A DNA stretch of 64,000 bases from positions 12,724,633 to 12,788,632 of the forward strand of contig OZ007515.1 in assembly GCA_963931865.1 (NCBI GenBank), in the 5' to 3' direction. The position numbers and the translations under genes were made by a program. Under the pieces are notes generated by a model that saw nothing but the letters and a program-made list of their open reading frames with translations, did no database searches and was not told the origin of the DNA. Position 1 is the stretch's first letter. Every line of letters starts with the position of its first letter. Positions 1 through 10,669 of this stretch are shown one piece after another. This DNA comes from Axinella damicornis. Lineage: Eukaryota; Porifera; Demospongiae; Axinellida; Axinellidae.

Positions 1-828
1 CTGGAAGCAGCTTCCGCCAAACCCAACGCTTGCTTTCAGAAACTTGCTCCCAATTCGAGAATCGCGTCCGACAGCATGAGATACCTCCTCTACATTGGCC
101 CCAGTCGCCTCGCACACTGCACTGATTGCATTGATGCTGGAGATGCGTTGTGCTAGAAAGGCATTTGCTGCCAGTTTTGATAGCTCGGAGGACCAGGTGT
201 TCATAGTCACAATCTTCTCCCTCGGCACCCAGTGACTGTAGATCCAGCTTAGCTCCTCAATGGCTTTGTACCCTTCGGCCGACTGTTGCCCGCCAATCAA
301 CACTCTGTCTGGCAAGAGAAGGTCATTCACTGCAGTTCCCTCGGCTAGGAACTCTGGGTTTGAGAGAACCTGGAAGGGTACATGAGGGAGAAGGTGCTTT
401 AGAATCTTTGTGATGCTTTCGGCAGCTTTCACTGGAACTGTGCTCTTTTCTACGACAATTTTTGGAGATTTTGTGACCTCAGCGATCTTTCTGGCCGCAG
501 ATTCTATGTACTTCAAGTCAGGAGCCCGGCCTTTGCCCACGCCGAATGTCTTGGTTGGTGTGTTGACGGAAATGATGATCAAATCAGCAGCTTCTATTGC
601 TACTTCGACATTGGTTGAAAAGTGCAGATTTTTTCCTCGTACTTTCTTCACGATTTCGTACAACCCTGGCTCGTAAATTGGTAGGTTTTCAGAATTCCAA
701 GCGTCGATTCGAGGCTTACTAATGTCCACAACATCGACCTGGATGTCCGGACACTTGAAAGCTATGACACTGCATGTGGGCCCACCAACATAGCCCGCAC
801 CTATACAACACACCCTGCTCACTGGCAT
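1..828 (-). CDS. UGDH: UDP-glucose 6-dehydrogenase, N-terminal part (cut by window edge)
   Basis: This cytosolic enzyme oxidises UDP-glucose to UDP-glucuronate using two NAD+, supplying glycosaminoglycan and glucuronide synthesis. The reading frame from the ATG at 828 is open without an intron to base 1 (276 codons). It begins [19 protein letters not shown], the Rossmann GxGYVG nucleotide-binding motif. It continues through EPGL, the [12 protein letters not shown] and NPEFLAEG segments typical of the family, and ends at the window edge in GFGGSCFQ, which carries the catalytic cysteine. So the NAD-binding domain is here, and the central helix and UDP-binding domain lie outside the window. The start is fixed by homology. 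It is divergent from the Sam68-like gene starting at 1166. Family assignment is certain on motifs; nothing looks broken. Confidence 0.96.
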   Translation of the reverse strand, partial: MPVSRVCCIGAGYVGGPTCSVIAFKCPDIQVDVVDISKPRIDAWNSENLPIYEPGLYEIVKKVRGKNLHFSTNVEVAIEAADLIIISVNTPTKTFGVGKGRAPDLKYIESAARKIAEVTKSPKIVVEKSTVPVKAAESITKILKHLLPHVPFQVLSNPEFLAEGTAVNDLLLPDRVLIGGQQSAEGYKAIEELSWIYSHWVPREKIVTMNTWSSELSKLAANAFLAQRISSINAISAVCEATGANVEEVSHAVGRDSRIGSKFLKASVGFGGSCFQ

Positions 829-1165
829 GCTGACAGAAGTGAGTTGAATACTTGCAAGTGATTGAAGCGAAGAACATGAAGAAGGCCAGCCAAAGGGTCT
901 GTGAATGAAACAATAACATTTGACAGTACTGTATTAAATACGCTAATACCCAATCACATAACATACATGATTGATACCTGGGTGTGTAGCAGCTCAGGTA
1001 AGCGGTACCTACTGCACCACCACTAGCTCGTGTCCACGCCCCTTTTGAAAATTTATGAAGGCGTAAGCTTACGTATATTTAGATCAGTAGACCTTTGACC
1101 TCACATCACGTTTGCGCATGCGTCTTATACAGATCATCTCGTGCTCAATCTCAAAGCCATATACT
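829..1165. promoter_or_regulatory. Intergenic head-to-head interval between UGDH and the STAR gene
   Basis: About 340 bases separate the two start codons, so the genes probably share a bidirectional promoter. I see no clear TATA box at a fixed distance; the role is inferred from geometry only. Confidence 0.5.
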
Positions 1166-4163
1166 ATGCAGTCTCAAAGAATGTCTCAGATCCCTGGCTT
1201 GTCGCAAGTCTATGGCGGAATGGAACAATCTTCAGGGGAGATGAACATCGGACGAGACATCCTCGCAGAGCTGTTGGCGGAGAAGGACAGTCTAGACCCC
1301 AACTTTGTTCACTGCGCTCGATTACTGGATCAAGGTGTGAGAAATGGAACAACCTCTGTAATTTTATGTCTTCACGCCATGAATCGTTACCATTTGCAGT
1401 AACTTAAATTTGTGTTGAAAGTTGCAATAACTAAGCTGTAGTCTGAATTTGTGTTCTGCATAATTTGTCCTTTCTCCAGAGATTGGTCGTGTGCAGAGTG
1501 GAGAGTCAGCGTTCCGAGACCCAAATAAGAAGCAATCTGAGAAGGTCTACATCCCATATGATGATCAGAGGAAGGTGAGAAGAAGCACTTCTTTTACCAG
1601 ACAGTTATGGGTATAGTGACGTAGTCTATGGTGTGCACTATTTAGGGACTCCTGGCAGAATTCAGTAAGTGTTTGTAGAAAACACGAAACTGATGTGCTA
1701 TCCGATTATAGGCAATAGGTGTCATGCATGCGCAACGTGTTAAATGCGGTAGACGCCTATAGGCGTCATGGGTACAGTTGAAGCTTTACAAAGTCCAAGG
1801 CTAATAGCTCATGTATTCTGTCTGTGGTTAGGTTGGGGTCTCCCCCTACTAATTAAGTGTTTGACTATGAAGCTTATCAGAGAACGTGGTGACACTGCCT
1901 AGCGGTTCACAAAAGCACTCACAAACGTACCCTAGAGTACACGGGAGAAGTCGCCGAAGTCCATCATCTTTCTTCTTCTTTCTAATACAGAACTTCCTGT
2001 CAGGAGAGCTTACCAACTATACCACTTCTTGAGCTAATTTACACACAGGACAACACCTCTATCGCTGTAGTACTCACCATGACCTCTTTTGTCTGCAAAC
2101 TGGCAAGACCAGCGGTTTTGGCTAGCTGCGATTTGATGAAATTCTAGCATGACACTATTTTGTGGCAACCAGAGGTCACGAATTCAGGCTGCCAATAATG
2201 CATTCACAGTTCACGTGCGTTTGCTTGATGCACATCACGTGATGTTAAGTGCTTCCACATTGGGGGATAATTGCATTCCATTTAATTTAGCCTATAATCG
2301 GTTAATTAAACCCTTTTGCCGTTTGTGTTGAAATGTCCCACCACCACCCTCCCTCGCAGCACAATCTTGTGGGTCGGTTACTTGGCCCAAAGGGACTGAC
2401 ACTAAAACGTATGCAGGCAGAGACGCAGACCAAGATGAGCATCTTGGGCCGTGGGTCTATGAGAGACAAGCAGAAGGAGGAGGAGTTGAGGAACGGGGAT
2501 GACCCCTCTTACAGCCACCTCAAAGAGGACCTTCATGTACTGATTGAGGCCGTGGGTCCCTACTCCAACCTAAAGGTTGCTGCTGGATTTGCTGAGATCA
2601 AGAAGATGCTTATTCCACCTGTGAGTTACAGCATGTGTACAGCTGAGCCCAGTGGAGTCACAGTGACTGCAGCTGAGTCACAGTGACTGCAGCTGAGTCA
2701 CACAGTCACAGTGTATTCCCAGCAGCTGTGGTGACCTGTGCTGTGCATGCATGCCCTCTAAAGCGACTCGTGGCGTGCATAGTATCGTGATCACTTTTCA
2801 AATGCTGTTCCTGTTGGTTGCTACCACACGATACCCTCCTCACCTTGAACTCCTCCTTCCCCATCATCTGCAGGAGCCCGGTCAGCCTGACCTCATTGCT
2901 GGCAAGTACCTTGAGCCTGGTATGCCTGGGTTCGATGGCTTTCCTGGTGGACCCCCACAGGATGGCCGGCCACCACGCTCTGGATTCTCGCCAAGGGGTG
3001 GTGGAATGGGAAGAGGAGGCGGAGGGAGAGGAGCAGGGGGGAGGGGTGGAGGCCGTGGTAGAGGGGGTGGTGGTGGAGGAGGAAGGTTTGGATCTCCACA
3101 GATGCGAGGAGGAGGGAGAGGTCCACCAAGAGGTGGAGGAGGTGGGCCGATGGGAGGTGGGAGAGGTGGCTACAACCACGGATACCAGGATAACAGGTAC
3201 GTGTTGTGACAAAGCATGTCTGAGTGTGTAGAGAGCCGAGAGTAGTTGCTGGTGACCGGAGTTGGTGTGTTCCTACCTGCGCATTGTCTTAGTTTGACCG
3301 ACGTTAAAACTTCCTCTACGCAATGGCTGATTTGTGTCCATTTCATTTATGGACACTTCTGTCACATTTCTATTCTATTCCTGCAGGGGTGGTGGAGGAA
3401 GAGGAGGAGGTTACAGTGCAGGAGGTGGAGGAGGATACAGTGGAGGAGGTGGAGGAGGTTACAGTGGAGGAGGGGGTTACGGTGGTGGAGGCGGAGGGGG
3501 TTATGGTGGGGGAGGAGGAGGGGGTTACGGTGGTGGAGGAGGGGGACATGGGGGAAGCGTAGGATACGGGTCTGACTCGTTCTTGAGCCAACCATCTGAG
3601 AGTGATCAGTACTACAGCAGTTTCTCGGATTCACCTCGCGGTGGAGGAGAGCCAGGCTATGGACCAGGTGAGCCAGCCAGGTCACTGTGAGGTCATGAGG
3701 CATAATCAGGTCATGTGGCATTATGTAGGAGCTTTTCAATTTCTCCCTATGCTGTCTAAAGTGTCTCGTGAAAATTAAAGATTAAGAGTTTGTGGCAATT
3801 GGCGCTTGGCTTGGTGGGAGGGATTGCTGTGTGTTAGTCCAGCATGTCACATTGGGGAGGTGGCGTTCTGCCATCATATCCTTTGTGTGCGCCCTCCACC
3901 AATGGCCAGAGAGCATAGCACGGTGTTCATAGTCCACCGGTGAGGTCTTTCAACTTGCTAGTGGCTCCAGACCCCACACATACCTCATGCTAGACATTAT
4001 GATGTCATAATGGTGTGAATGTGACATCATCAAGTCATGTGACGTGATGTCACTTTGTATCACTACCCCTAAAGGCGGCGGTGGTGACTGGAAGTCTCCG
4101 CGTCCTGGCAAGCGAGAGTACCGCCATCATCCGTACCAGCAGCCGTCAGGAGGGTATTACTAG
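1166..4163 (+). CDS. Sam68/KHDRBS-like STAR-family RNA-binding protein with Gly-Tyr-rich tail
   Basis: This is a nuclear RNA-binding protein of the STAR (QUA1-KH) family, expected to dimerise and bind U/A-rich RNA in splicing control. Coding exons: 1166-1334, 1480-1574, 2360-2620, 2874-3196, 3387-3667, 4075-4163. Phases close and give about 405 residues. QUA1 is [16 protein letters not shown], followed by IGRVQSGE. The KH core is [16 protein letters not shown] with the STAR signature [10 protein letters not shown] and [11 protein letters not shown]. After the KH come RG/RGG boxes (exon 4) and a GGGGGY-repeat segment (exon 5), then a short basic tail ending GGYY. Closest to Sam68 (KHDRBS1-3), less like Quaking because no QUA2 C-terminal block is seen. 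In-frame ATGs at 1118, 1166 and 1181 leave the start open. The stop TAG is followed directly by GTAAGC, a possible 3'UTR donor. Confidence 0.93.
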
Positions 4164-6160
4164 GTAAGCCCCTTGCGGTATGTTGGCATCCACACAGGCG
4201 TAGGGCTTCACTGTGGAATAAGGCCACCTGCATGAGCTGCAAGGAGAGTCAAGCATGGGAGACAAATAGTTTCTGAATTCCAAATTCACTTTCAAAATTG
4301 AGTGAGTGGCTACAAGATCCAACTCCAGTTAAAGCACATCTGTGCCTGAGGTGTTCGATTCACACTATACAGTGATCATGGATGGTGGGCATTAGTTAGA
4401 GCTAGCAGTCAAATTGACACAAAGACAAAGTATGTTCATGCCAACTGGATAATCAGGCATAAAGTACTCTGCTAGTTGCATGTAGCCCACCATTGTTTGT
4501 ACCAACGTATCTTAATCCTCGTCTGCTCTCTCTTCCCAATCAAAAACTCAAGGATGCGGGATAAACTGAAGAATATGGCAACTCCGCTCCTGAATCCTCA
4601 AAACACACTTCCAACACATTTAAACATTTTTTCAAAGTAAACTTCCAACTTCCAACAAGCCTTTCATTCATACAACCCTCATGTTAAACTCTTACCACTC
4701 ATTTTCCAGTTACTGACTCGTGTTTGAAAAACAAGTTCCACAAAAAATTATTTGTTATTGCAATTCAATCACATTTTAGTTAGTGTGCATGGTAGTGGGG
4801 AGTATAGTCACGTGGGACGGCAGGTAGGCACACGGGGGGTAGTGCCTGGCTGTTTCAAGCCGACTATCCATGGTATCCTTAGCTACTTGCAGTGTTGCTG
4901 CTACATTGGAAACGCTTTTATCTGGACAGATATTACAAGAGAGTTCCTAGAAGATACTTTGTCCCACCACCTTCCATGTGTCTACCCTCGTCCACTTTAC
5001 GTGCATGACCAAATCTCTCGGGCTTCCTACTAGTTAACTGCAGTATACAGCTTTTTCCGAGAGCTTAGTTCAGCTTCTTGTCACTTGCTTGGAAGGAAAG
5101 TAGAACCCTGGTAAGAGCAGCTATCCAGTGCTCATATTCACTAGGTCCTTGATTTGAGCCCAGCTGGTTCCGGGAGTAAGTATTGCGAAGTACCCACTTT
5201 AGCAATTCAAGTATAGCCTTTTTAATACGAACTGCAACTCGCATGGCAGTCTGGCCGCTTGTCTGAACCTTCCAAGACATCTCCATAACTGGTTCAGGGT
5301 CCCGAGTCGGTCACACGGGTGAAGTTGACTGCTGATCTCAGTCACAGTGATCGAGTGTTGACTGATCTCAATTAGAGAGATTGCTGTGTTATGCTGTGGG
5401 TTGGCGGTGGGTAGCCAGCTACTGCCTGGGCTCTGCGTTCCATCCTCTATGAAGGTGCAATGAGACCAAAGTATTGCCGAGTGGGTTTGCTGAGCACGAG
5501 ACTTCAAAAAAAGTACACAATGTGGAACTGCTAATCCAAGCTCAGTGAAACTGAGGAACAAAGTATGCAACGGTCAATCCCACTGAAAAGAGCTGGTCAA
5601 AGTTTTGACCTGCGGTGACCTCCCTAGTGGCAGAGTTGTCTGGCGAAGCTATACCTTCACTACTGCAGCTGTAACAAAATACCTTTAGTGAGATCTGGAG
5701 AGATCTGGAACTAACAGGAAGTTCAGAAAAGTAAACTAGATCATGAGCCCTCAACTACCAGTTAGTGTACCAGGTAAATAACTCGCAAGCAAAGCCAGCA
5801 GCAAGCGGTGGTCAACACTAAAGCTGCTGTTGTTGTCCACTAACACTTGGTGCAGTAAATGAAGGTGAGAAAACTAGCTGTCAAATTGATTTGTGTGGTT
5901 GCCTAGCAACTAGGTTCAAGCTGATTTCAAATCTAGGGATATGCAAGTACAGCCTTTTTTTATGTCCTGGGTCTGTGTGTAGGCCAAGTGTTTAGTGTGC
6001 AGGTGAAAAATCCCAACATCTAATGGTAGCTTAATGTGTAAATGGATAGAGGGTACTCTGCGACCAAATAATCTCACCACCGTCTTTACTGAATGCTCAT
6101 AGCTTAGAACGCATCAACTCGTAGCCTTGTACCTGGAGGTGTTGGAGCAAGGATATTGGA
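4164..6160. other. Non-coding stretch downstream of the STAR gene
   Basis: It holds the 3'UTR of the STAR gene and unassigned AT-rich sequence. One exon-like open segment lies on the minus strand at 5065-5286 (ends ALTRVLLSFQASDKKLN, stop; a possible acceptor CCAG just upstream), but I cannot attach it to a gene. Other open frames here are short and unconvincing. Confidence 0.5.
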
Positions 6161-6162
6161 GA

Positions 6163-6560
6163 TGTAGTTCAGAAGTTTACGTCACCAGTAGCCGGTTTGC
6201 TGTTTCCATGACAACCACTGTGCTACTTCCTCTCCTGTAGGTGGGTTTGGTGTGTCTTCCCTCCTGGTGGGTGTGGCATGACGGCCCCCTGGTGGGTGTG
6301 GTGTGACTGCCCCCTGGTGGGTGTGGTGTGACTGCCCCCTGGTGGGTGTGGTGTGACTGCCCTCCTGGTGGGTGTGGCATGACGGCCCCCTGGTGGGTGT
6401 GGTGTGACTGCCCCCTGGTGGGTGTGGTGTGACTGCCCCCCTGGTGGGTTTGGTGTGACTGCCCCTGGTGGGTGTGGTGTGACTACCTCTACGTGGGTGG
6501 AGGATTTGCTGTGCAAAGAAGTTTTCAAATTCAACACTGCTGCGATGGAAGCCTACTTGC
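6163..6560 (-). pseudogene. Decayed copy of the last exon of CCM2
   Basis: The minus strand reads VEFENFFAQQILHPRRG, matching AFEDFLAQQNLQPRG in the real CCM2 exon at 10670-10950. The match continues at DNA level. The tail at 6163-6180 (GTAGTTCAGAAGTTT) equals 10665-10679, which includes the CCM2 stop. The 6200-6225 segment (CCATGACAACCACTGT in +) resembles 10760-10785. The middle is replaced by a minisatellite grown from the segment that encodes GGVIPHPP in CCM2. No other CCM2 exon was found nearby, so this is a fragment duplication and unlikely to be a working gene, although a 149-codon frame stays open. Confidence 0.7.
6240..6486. repeat. 25-26 bp minisatellite, about 10 units
   Basis: Tandem copies of a unit like GGTGGGTGTGGTGTGACTGC followed by CCCCT, with single-base variants. 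It sits inside the CCM2 exon copy and resembles one stretch of the parent exon at 10839-10866, so it probably expanded from that sequence. Confidence 0.9.
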
Positions 6561-6640
6561 ACACCTCGAACCTCACAGAGGAAGTACCAGTTGTGTGACA
6601 GTGGGGTGAACAGGATGATGACCCATACCAACAGATCCTG

Positions 6641-9110
6641 TGGTATTCCTCGTGCAGCGCAAGGTGAGGTTGGGTGAGGTACCTGTAGCAGGGGGAAGTT
6701 ACAGGTGGCTATAGTCTAGAATTTAACAGTCCTGTAACTGACACAATGCCTTAGCGGCTGTCTGCCTCCCAGACACCCAACAGCCTGAAAAGAGTTGTTT
6801 AGCAGTGGAGCTGCCCTCATTGAAATCTTGCCACTGTTTACCGCTGAAATGTCACAACAATTGCACTAGCTTGGATATGATGATATTAGTGCACTTGATA
6901 GTCATGGCTGCTAAGAACGGGCTTTCCTGCTCATGGAATCAACTGTTTGCTGCGGGTTCTGCAGCAGAAGTCAAGCAAAAGCAGAATTCAAGCTGTAAGT
7001 GTTCTAGAACACTTACACCAGAACGATTGAGCGATCGACTAAATACGCAATTGCAACAGAATTGGTGTGACTGCAAGACTGCAGATGATTGTCAGGTGGT
7101 GACACATTGAAACAGGTGGCAACGGAAGTAATGGTTTGAAAATGTGGAAGTTGCCAGGCAATTTATCTTATGGCCTGGGAACGTGAAAGACAAATCAGTG
7201 CCAGATTACAACGTCATATTGGTCCAGCAGGAAGTACATACTTTTAGTATAGGTAATGGACACGCCTTCACATTCAGCACCTCACCTGGCCCTAGCCCAT
7301 CACCCTACTTCCTGCCTGACCAATAACCACTTCACCTAGATTAACTCCAGGTTTGCCACCAATCTCAGTCTGATTCCATGCCATCAGTCTCATGCCAACA
7401 ACCATACCCAGTCCCAATGCGTAATGCCTCAATTATTATACTCTCATGCACCCACACAGAATTCTGACTGGCCGTGGTGCAGTGTACAGTGTGAACGTGC
7501 TCCTCCTTGGATCCTATTATAATGGGTGGACCCCCTGCCGGCCTCGTCTGACCGCAGGATTGCTGCACAGTTCCTTGATATGCTCGTTGGGAGAGGAGTC
7601 GTCAGTGACAACTTTACAAGACTGCTTAGAGTACAGCTAGTATGTATACCACTAGCCTCGTTCCACAGTGTAGATGCTGCCAGTGCATGTATTTGATGAG
7701 TCCACTGCCGAATTGTCGTGAGTCCGCTGCCAAATTGTCACAAGTCTATTGCTCGATTGTCACGAGTCAACCGTGACAATATGAGTCAACCATGGCAACA
7801 GACAAGTGCTGTTTCCAGGTGTGTTTCGCTGTACACGGTAAATCACAAAGCATGCATACATACATGTACCTTCATGAACAGTGAGATATGAGCAGCTGAA
7901 TAGTCCATATTCTCCATACATTTCTGAATTCAGAGCTGTGGGTTAAGAGTTATTTGTGTGGGGATTCACAAGGGAAGCATGTATCTGAGTTTCTAGGGTC
8001 ACACCATGATAAATAAGCACCCTTCACCTCTGACCCTGGACTGTGCTGAAAAATGTAACCCCTGACTGTTCTTGTTCCACAGCTACAGCAGTGGAGGGGA
8101 GGATGGCTATGTACTTTTGACCCTTGACCCTCAAGTTTGAATTTGAATAGCAGCATTATCCCTGCAATGGATAGTCTAGTGGTATGTTCTGTCAACTGCA
8201 ATGCTTTACTGGTGAACTTTGATATCTGAAAACAAACTGTGACTAACTGAAACAAGAAAAATTTAATGCCTCTTTCCTTTAGTTAACTCAATTATAACTA
8301 CCACAGGACCACAACTATGAATTCAGTAAAACGTACATGTGATAGCCATTCTTCAAGGAGGCCTGCCACCATGCAGTTCTGCAAACCAGTGGGTACTAAA
8401 TGTTGCTCCTGAACCCAATGAACTGGAGGTCGTGGGGGAAAAAGCTTCAGGTATTCAGGTAATGTGCAGAGTTAAGTTTCAAGTAGCTTGCTCTAGAAAA
8501 AAGACTAGCATGCGAGACGAAATTAAGTGGAGGCAAGGCGACAGCTAGAATTTGAATAATTTTTGGCGGGATAGGCGGCGCACTTGCGTGCGCATGCGCA
8601 ACTGGATACATCCGGTTTGGGTTTAAATAAGGAATTTGCACAAGGTTTTGGCGGGAAGTCGGGATGGCACACTCGCTAAGCACTTGCTTTACAGCCTGGG
8701 GGTTGAGTGTTCGTCTCCCCAATAACCGAGTACGAGTCTGGGCCACTCCGTACACACCGGTTCCTGACTTCCCCGCCTAGCAGCTCTAGTACGCCGGTTC
8801 CCATCTGACCACCGAAGCTAAAGAAAGGTGTTCTGGTTGAAAGCAGGTAGCCTCCTGTGATTCCAGTCACCGCCGCCTATCCAGCGCTCCTGAGGCTTAC
8901 ACTTCGGTGTCCGACCTGTCACGGAGGGATGGGTTGTTGCTAGGTTGTATTTTTCTTCCTTTTTTTTCCTTCTTTTTTCCCCTTTCTCTTTCTTCCTTCT
9001 GTATTTCTTTTTGTTCATTGAGGCTGAGCAGCAATACTGTGTGTTGTTATACAGTGCATGTACACAGACAACTAAAATGCACTGTAGACCAGAAATTAAA
9101 TGTGTGCTTC
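6641..9110. other. Non-coding stretch upstream of the 7TM gene's 3' end
   Basis: I see no convincing gene. It contains a pyrimidine tract at about 8948-9003 and a short segment around 8670-8740 with a SINE-like look but no convincing tRNA cloverleaf. Open frames are under about 105 codons and lack family resemblance. Confidence 0.5.
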
Positions 9111-10175
9111 TCACTGCTTGATAATTAATGGGTCGCCCTCAGTACACAGACTGTCTCGGGACACAATGTGACACGTTTGGCTAGTTGTTATAGTTGGGGC
9201 TTGAGTCTGATGGTGTGTAATGGCTTCCACGGTGGAGGCTTTAGTGTTGGTGCTTATTCTGCAGCGTAGCTGACTCTGAATGTGAGGATGGAGAAGAAAT
9301 GACAGAAGTAAGGCTATCATTAGCACAGGGAAAGTTATCAGCTGTCCCAAGTAGGAATGATCTCCTCCCACAATGACATAGTCAAGTGTCTGTACTATTC
9401 CAGCAACTGATACAAGGCTGAACAGTGTTGGGTAGATAAGCAAAGGTAGTACTTCCTTCAGGGCCTTCCAATGCTGGTGTTGCAAGTAGCTGCTGTGGTT
9501 TAGAGCCCTTCTGCAGAACATGGCGGCCACCACAAGAATGGAAAGCAGGCTGAGAATTCCCATGAGGGCTTGAAGTCCATTGAATCCGAGCAGGAACACC
9601 ACCCCAAGATCAGTGCTGCTGTTGCAGCTCGTCTTGATCCAGCAGAACACTGATGACAGCCCATAGTTCTGGCCAATGAAGAGCTCCCATGAAAAGAGTG
9701 CTGGGAAGACAAAGGCAGTTATCAGTACACCGCCAAGTTCATGACTGCGTTCCTTGAGCTGTACATTGAACACGGCAAGTACAAACACATACAAGCAGAC
9801 CCAGGACATGACAAAGGTGCAGGCTGTACTGCTGTACTGAACAAAGTAGGCAAGAACGATGCAGACGTCATTCCATCCATCCTTCACAGACACAGTGGTG
9901 TTGCCAGCCTTACCTGTATCCACTGTTATAACTCCTAGGCCCACTGATGTAGAAAGTGCTAAATTGACAATTGCTAGGTAGAGGGTTAGACGATGAACAT
10001 ACTTTCGATAGGCCCTGAGTGCTACTATTAGCAGGATGGTGATGATACAAGCTGCACTCTCTACGGTTGCCACTGCGGATTGCGGAGTGATCATCTGCTT
10101 AGCTTCATCCACAGTGAGATCTTGGCAGCTGTTATTCGAGGAGCTGGATGTGGAGCTGGCAGTATCTTCAGCCAT
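9111..10175 (-). CDS. Intronless seven-transmembrane receptor, orphan
   Basis: A 354-residue single-exon frame with a Ser/Asn-rich extracellular N-terminus (possible N-glycosylation at NNSC) and seven hydrophobic segments. Rough positions: 33-55, 63-83, 101-131, 144-164, 191-217, 238-262, 275-295. The cytoplasmic tail is polar. A Cys in the segment before TM3 (NDVCIVLAYF) and one in extracellular loop 2 (SSVFCWI) could form the usual GPCR disulphide. The FCWI loop is reminiscent of the cAMP-receptor and secretin-like superfamilies, but I cannot assign a subfamily or ligand. It is the only intronless gene in an intron-rich neighbourhood, which could mean retroposition or a lineage-specific receptor expansion. 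G-protein coupling is inferred. Confidence 0.85.
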   Translation of the reverse strand: MAEDTASSTSSSSNNSCQDLTVDEAKQMITPQSAVATVESAACIITILLIVALRAYRKYVHRLTLYLAIVNLALSTSVGLGVITVDTGKAGNTTVSVKDGWNDVCIVLAYFVQYSSTACTFVMSWVCLYVFVLAVFNVQLKERSHELGGVLITAFVFPALFSWELFIGQNYGLSSVFCWIKTSCNSSTDLGVVFLLGFNGLQALMGILSLLSILVVAAMFCRRALNHSSYLQHQHWKALKEVLPLLIYPTLFSLVSVAGIVQTLDYVIVGGDHSYLGQLITFPVLMIALLLSFLLHPHIQSQLRCRISTNTKASTVEAITHHQTQAPTITTSQTCHIVSRDSLCTEGDPLIIKQ

Positions 10176-10669
10176 CTTGACCTATTGAATGTGGTTGCAC
10201 TCTTGTTTTTGTTTGGATAGTGTGGGAGTGTGGGTGAAAGTACACCTATTATCAGATAACGTCTAGCAAATTAGCAACCTACAACTATTTTGCAGGACTG
10301 GACTTTTACTGGAGTTCCTAAAACTCTAGATTGACACTGATAGGCCCCATGCCAATTTGCCTATAGAAATCTGTTTCTCTAAGAATCTAACATGGTTGGG
10401 TAGTGGTCTCATCCCCAGCCTCCTGAATTGTAGCTACCTGGTTTGTCTACTGCTTCGAGTTTAGAGCTGATTGAGTAGACAAAACAGCATGCAGTGCAGA
10501 TGAACCTGGAATAGACAATCTGAAGTAGATGGTACATGCAGTCTTTCCACCTTCAGTTGTGACCATGCACTGGAGGTGGCCAGAATATGAGTGAGAGTCG
10601 TACTTGTCTAATTGGTGGTGTTTAATTCTCACACAATACATACATGGCAGGTATACACATGAAGGTAGT
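10176..10669. other. Interval between 7TM gene start and CCM2 stop
   Basis: About 490 bases. It should hold the 5' region of the 7TM gene and the 3'UTR of CCM2. I see no gene or clear element. Confidence 0.5.

Noticed and set aside
2706..3231. Minus and alternate-frame ORFs over the Gly-rich exons
   Set aside because: Shadows of the GGN-rich coding sequence of the STAR gene.
8670..8745. tRNA-like or SINE-like segment
   Set aside because: It has a GTTCG word but the T-arm and acceptor stems do not pair, and no poly-A or target duplication is evident.
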